Below, in pieces: positions 7,038-7,642 of a stretch of 7,642 nucleotides of DNA; position 1 is the stretch's first letter, and the number at the start of each line of letters is the position of its first letter. Under the pieces are notes generated by a model. That model saw only the letters and a program-made list of their open reading frames with translations. It searched no databases and was not told where the DNA came from. This DNA comes from Chlamydia trachomatis. GTDB taxonomy: Bacteria > Chlamydiota > Chlamydiia > Chlamydiales > 2-12-FULL-49-11. The stretch is from assembly GCA_945877885.1 (NCBI GenBank), contig CAMCSI010000062.1:1-7642 (forward strand). The letters are read 5' to 3'. The position numbers and the translations under genes were made by a program.

Positions 7038-7066
7038 AGAATACCTTTTTTGCCTTATTTTTACAA
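7038..7066 (-). promoter_or_regulatory. predicted sigma-70-type promoter of the mraZ operon
   Basis: On the minus strand TTGTAA (7066-7061) and TATTCT (7043-7038) are separated by exactly 17 bases; each matches the consensus at four of six positions. Transcription would begin near 7031, giving a leader of about 28 bases before the ATG at 7003. The position immediately beside the MraZ boxes strengthens the call. Confidence 0.55.
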
Positions 7067-7104
7067 CGAAAAGCAGGGAAAAAATTTCCATTTTAAAATT
7101 ATTA

Positions 7105-7128
7105 CTTTGCAAAAGTTGACACGCAAAG
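7105..7128. repeat. small inverted repeat CTTTGC-N12-GCAAAG
   Basis: Perfect six-base arms (7105-7110 and 7123-7128) enclose a TTGACA. It could be a binding site for a dimeric regulator or chance in AT-rich DNA; it lies 39 bases upstream of the mraZ -35 element. Confidence 0.4.
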
Positions 7129-7141
7129 GAATTACAAAAAG

Positions 7142-7165
7142 TGGGAAAAATGGGAATTTGTGGGA
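7142..7165 (+). promoter_or_regulatory. second MraZ-type box cluster, three repeats on the plus strand
   Basis: TGGGA occurs at 7142-7146, 7151-7155 and 7161-7165, with spacers of four and five bases, inside the stretch starting GTGGGAAAAATGGGAATTTG. The three-box, roughly ten-base period resembles a full MraZ operator. It is oriented opposite to the cluster at 7022-7036, about 105 bases further from mraZ, and lies about 80 bases upstream of the promoter of the small rightward gene. Confidence 0.6.
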
Positions 7166-7246
7166 AAATACTTTTTTTATATATAAATAGTGAAAAAATA
7201 TCTCTTAATTAGAAGCTTTTTTACACAAAAATACTAGGATTTGTAA

Positions 7247-7276
7247 TTGACATCATCCAAGATATATAAGTATAAT
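7247..7276 (+). promoter_or_regulatory. strong sigma-70-type promoter for the 86-residue gene
   Basis: TTGACA (7247-7252) and TATAAT (7271-7276), both perfect consensus, are 18 bases apart. Transcription should start near 7283, giving a leader of about 20 bases that carries the ribosome site AGGAG at 7292-7296, eight bases before the ATG. Confidence 0.85.
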
Positions 7277-7304
7277 ATACGCTCCAAACAAAGGAGAAAT
7301 CAAT

Positions 7305-7565
7305 ATGAACGGAATAAATAATTTAGCTAACCAACTAGCAGCTCTAGAAGTTGGATATCAAGCCCAACCCCAACAAGATGGTTTTGTAACACCACCAAAC
7401 CAAGGTGTTAGAGCAAATCCACATCTCTTAAATGCCCCGGGCCGTGTTCAACCTCAAGCTATGATATTTCAAGGACCAGGAAACCCAGCTCAAAATCATG
7501 CTGCACGAATTGCTCATATGGCTGCTCTAGCAGCTCGTATCTTGGGCGAAAACAATCAAGCATAA
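7305..7565 (+). CDS. hypothetical protein, 86 residues, Ala/Asn/Gln/Pro/Gly-rich, lysine-free
   Basis: I do not recognise this protein. The gene is well supported: a perfect-consensus promoter at 7247-7276, AGGAG at ideal spacing before the ATG, and an intrinsic terminator 34 bases after the stop. By my count the product has 16 Ala, 11 Asn, 11 Gln, 8 Pro and 8 Gly (about 63% of residues) and no Lys, Ser, Cys or Trp, which is striking in an AT-rich genome where Lys and Ser codons are common. The first 15 residues (NGINNLANQLAALE) and the last 20 (HAARIAHMAALAARILGE) could form amphipathic helices; the middle is Pro/Gln/Gly-rich and probably disordered. There is no signal peptide or membrane segment. 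A type III secreted effector or small structural/adaptor protein is conceivable for a chlamydia, but nothing in the sequence shows function. It is transcribed divergently from mraZ and may share MraZ boxes. Confidence 0.8.
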   Translation: MNGINNLANQLAALEVGYQAQPQQDGFVTPPNQGVRANPHLLNAPGRVQPQAMIFQGPGNPAQNHAARIAHMAALAARILGENNQA

Positions 7566-7598
7566 CCTAGAGTTAAGGTAAAATTTCTTGAAAGCAAT

Positions 7599-7630
7599 AA
7601 AGATTATATTTGAATTATATAATCTTTTTT
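7599..7630 (+). terminator. intrinsic terminator after the 86-residue gene
   Basis: AAAGATTATAT (7599-7609) pairs perfectly with ATATAATCTTT (7617-7627) around a seven-base loop TTGAATT, and the 3' side runs into TTTTTT (7625-7630). The 11-bp stem is AT-rich, but the U-tract and position fit Rho-independent termination. Confidence 0.75.
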
Positions 7631-7642
7631 GTTATGCCTTGG

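Larger units (their letters stand above)
7004..7304. other. 301-base divergent regulatory region
   Basis: No gene is seen between mraZ (leftward) and the small rightward gene. The region holds, from left to right: two TGGGA repeats on the minus strand, the mraZ core promoter, an AT-rich stretch with a CTTTGC/GCAAAG inverted repeat, three TGGGA repeats on the plus strand, about 75 bases of very AT-rich DNA, and the plus-strand promoter and ribosome site. A TTGACA at 7116-7121 on the plus strand has no -10 partner at normal spacing. Confidence 0.8.

Noticed and set aside
7116..7144. Second plus-strand promoter using the TTGACA at 7116-7121.
   Set aside because: At 16-18 bases downstream the sequence is AAGTGG-like and G-rich; no -10 element fits.
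1..7642. CRISPR arrays, tRNA or rRNA genes, and a prophage module.
   Set aside because: No regularly spaced repeats, cloverleaf or rRNA-like sequence and no phage structural or integrase genes were seen.

Overview
The window is AT-rich and dominated by a tight minus-strand block with the order mraZ - rsmH - ftsL - ftsI (pbp3) - murE - amiA. I recognise this as the shortened division/cell-wall (dcw) cluster of the phylum Chlamydiae, where rsmH-ftsL-pbp3-murE-amiA (CT272 to CT268 in Chlamydia trachomatis) are consecutive and no ftsZ, mraY or murF is interleaved. The extra mraZ, the low GC content and the neighbouring RhuM-family gene suggest an environmental (Parachlamydia/Rhabdochlamydia/Simkania-type) chlamydia rather than an animal Chlamydia. 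The species cannot be fixed from sequence alone.

Layout from left to right. 1-890: 5' part of a RhuM-family gene (minus strand, runs off the window). 891-1063: intergenic region with a large imperfect inverted repeat (about 40-nt arms), a small terminator-like hairpin and a C8 run. 1064-7003: six co-directional genes with junctions ranging from a 1-base overlap to 14 bases. 7004-7304: a 301-base divergent regulatory region carrying a mraZ promoter, two clusters of TGGGA repeats that look like MraZ operators, and a near-perfect promoter in the other direction. 7305-7565: a small plus-strand gene for an 86-residue protein of unknown function without lysine or serine, followed by an intrinsic terminator.

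The six-gene block should work as one operon for septal peptidoglycan synthesis: MraZ represses the operon, RsmH methylates 16S rRNA, FtsL and FtsI form the membrane divisome/transpeptidase module, MurE adds meso-diaminopimelate to the cytoplasmic precursor, and lipoprotein AmiA trims or splits peptidoglycan. Chlamydiae lack FtsZ and make only a transient septal peptidoglycan ring, so these are among their core division genes.

The most notable points are: a reading-frame break in rsmH exactly at a run of nine T on the coding strand, where one extra T or a -1 slip restores a textbook RsmH; a KTS triad in FtsI in place of the canonical KTG; two oppositely oriented MraZ-box clusters between the operon and the small gene; the self-contained transcription unit for the lysine-free protein; a possible leaderless start for amiA; and the large inverted repeat separating the operon from the RhuM gene. 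I did not find a clearly new multi-gene system; the small 86-residue gene and its shared control region are the best candidates for undescribed biology.
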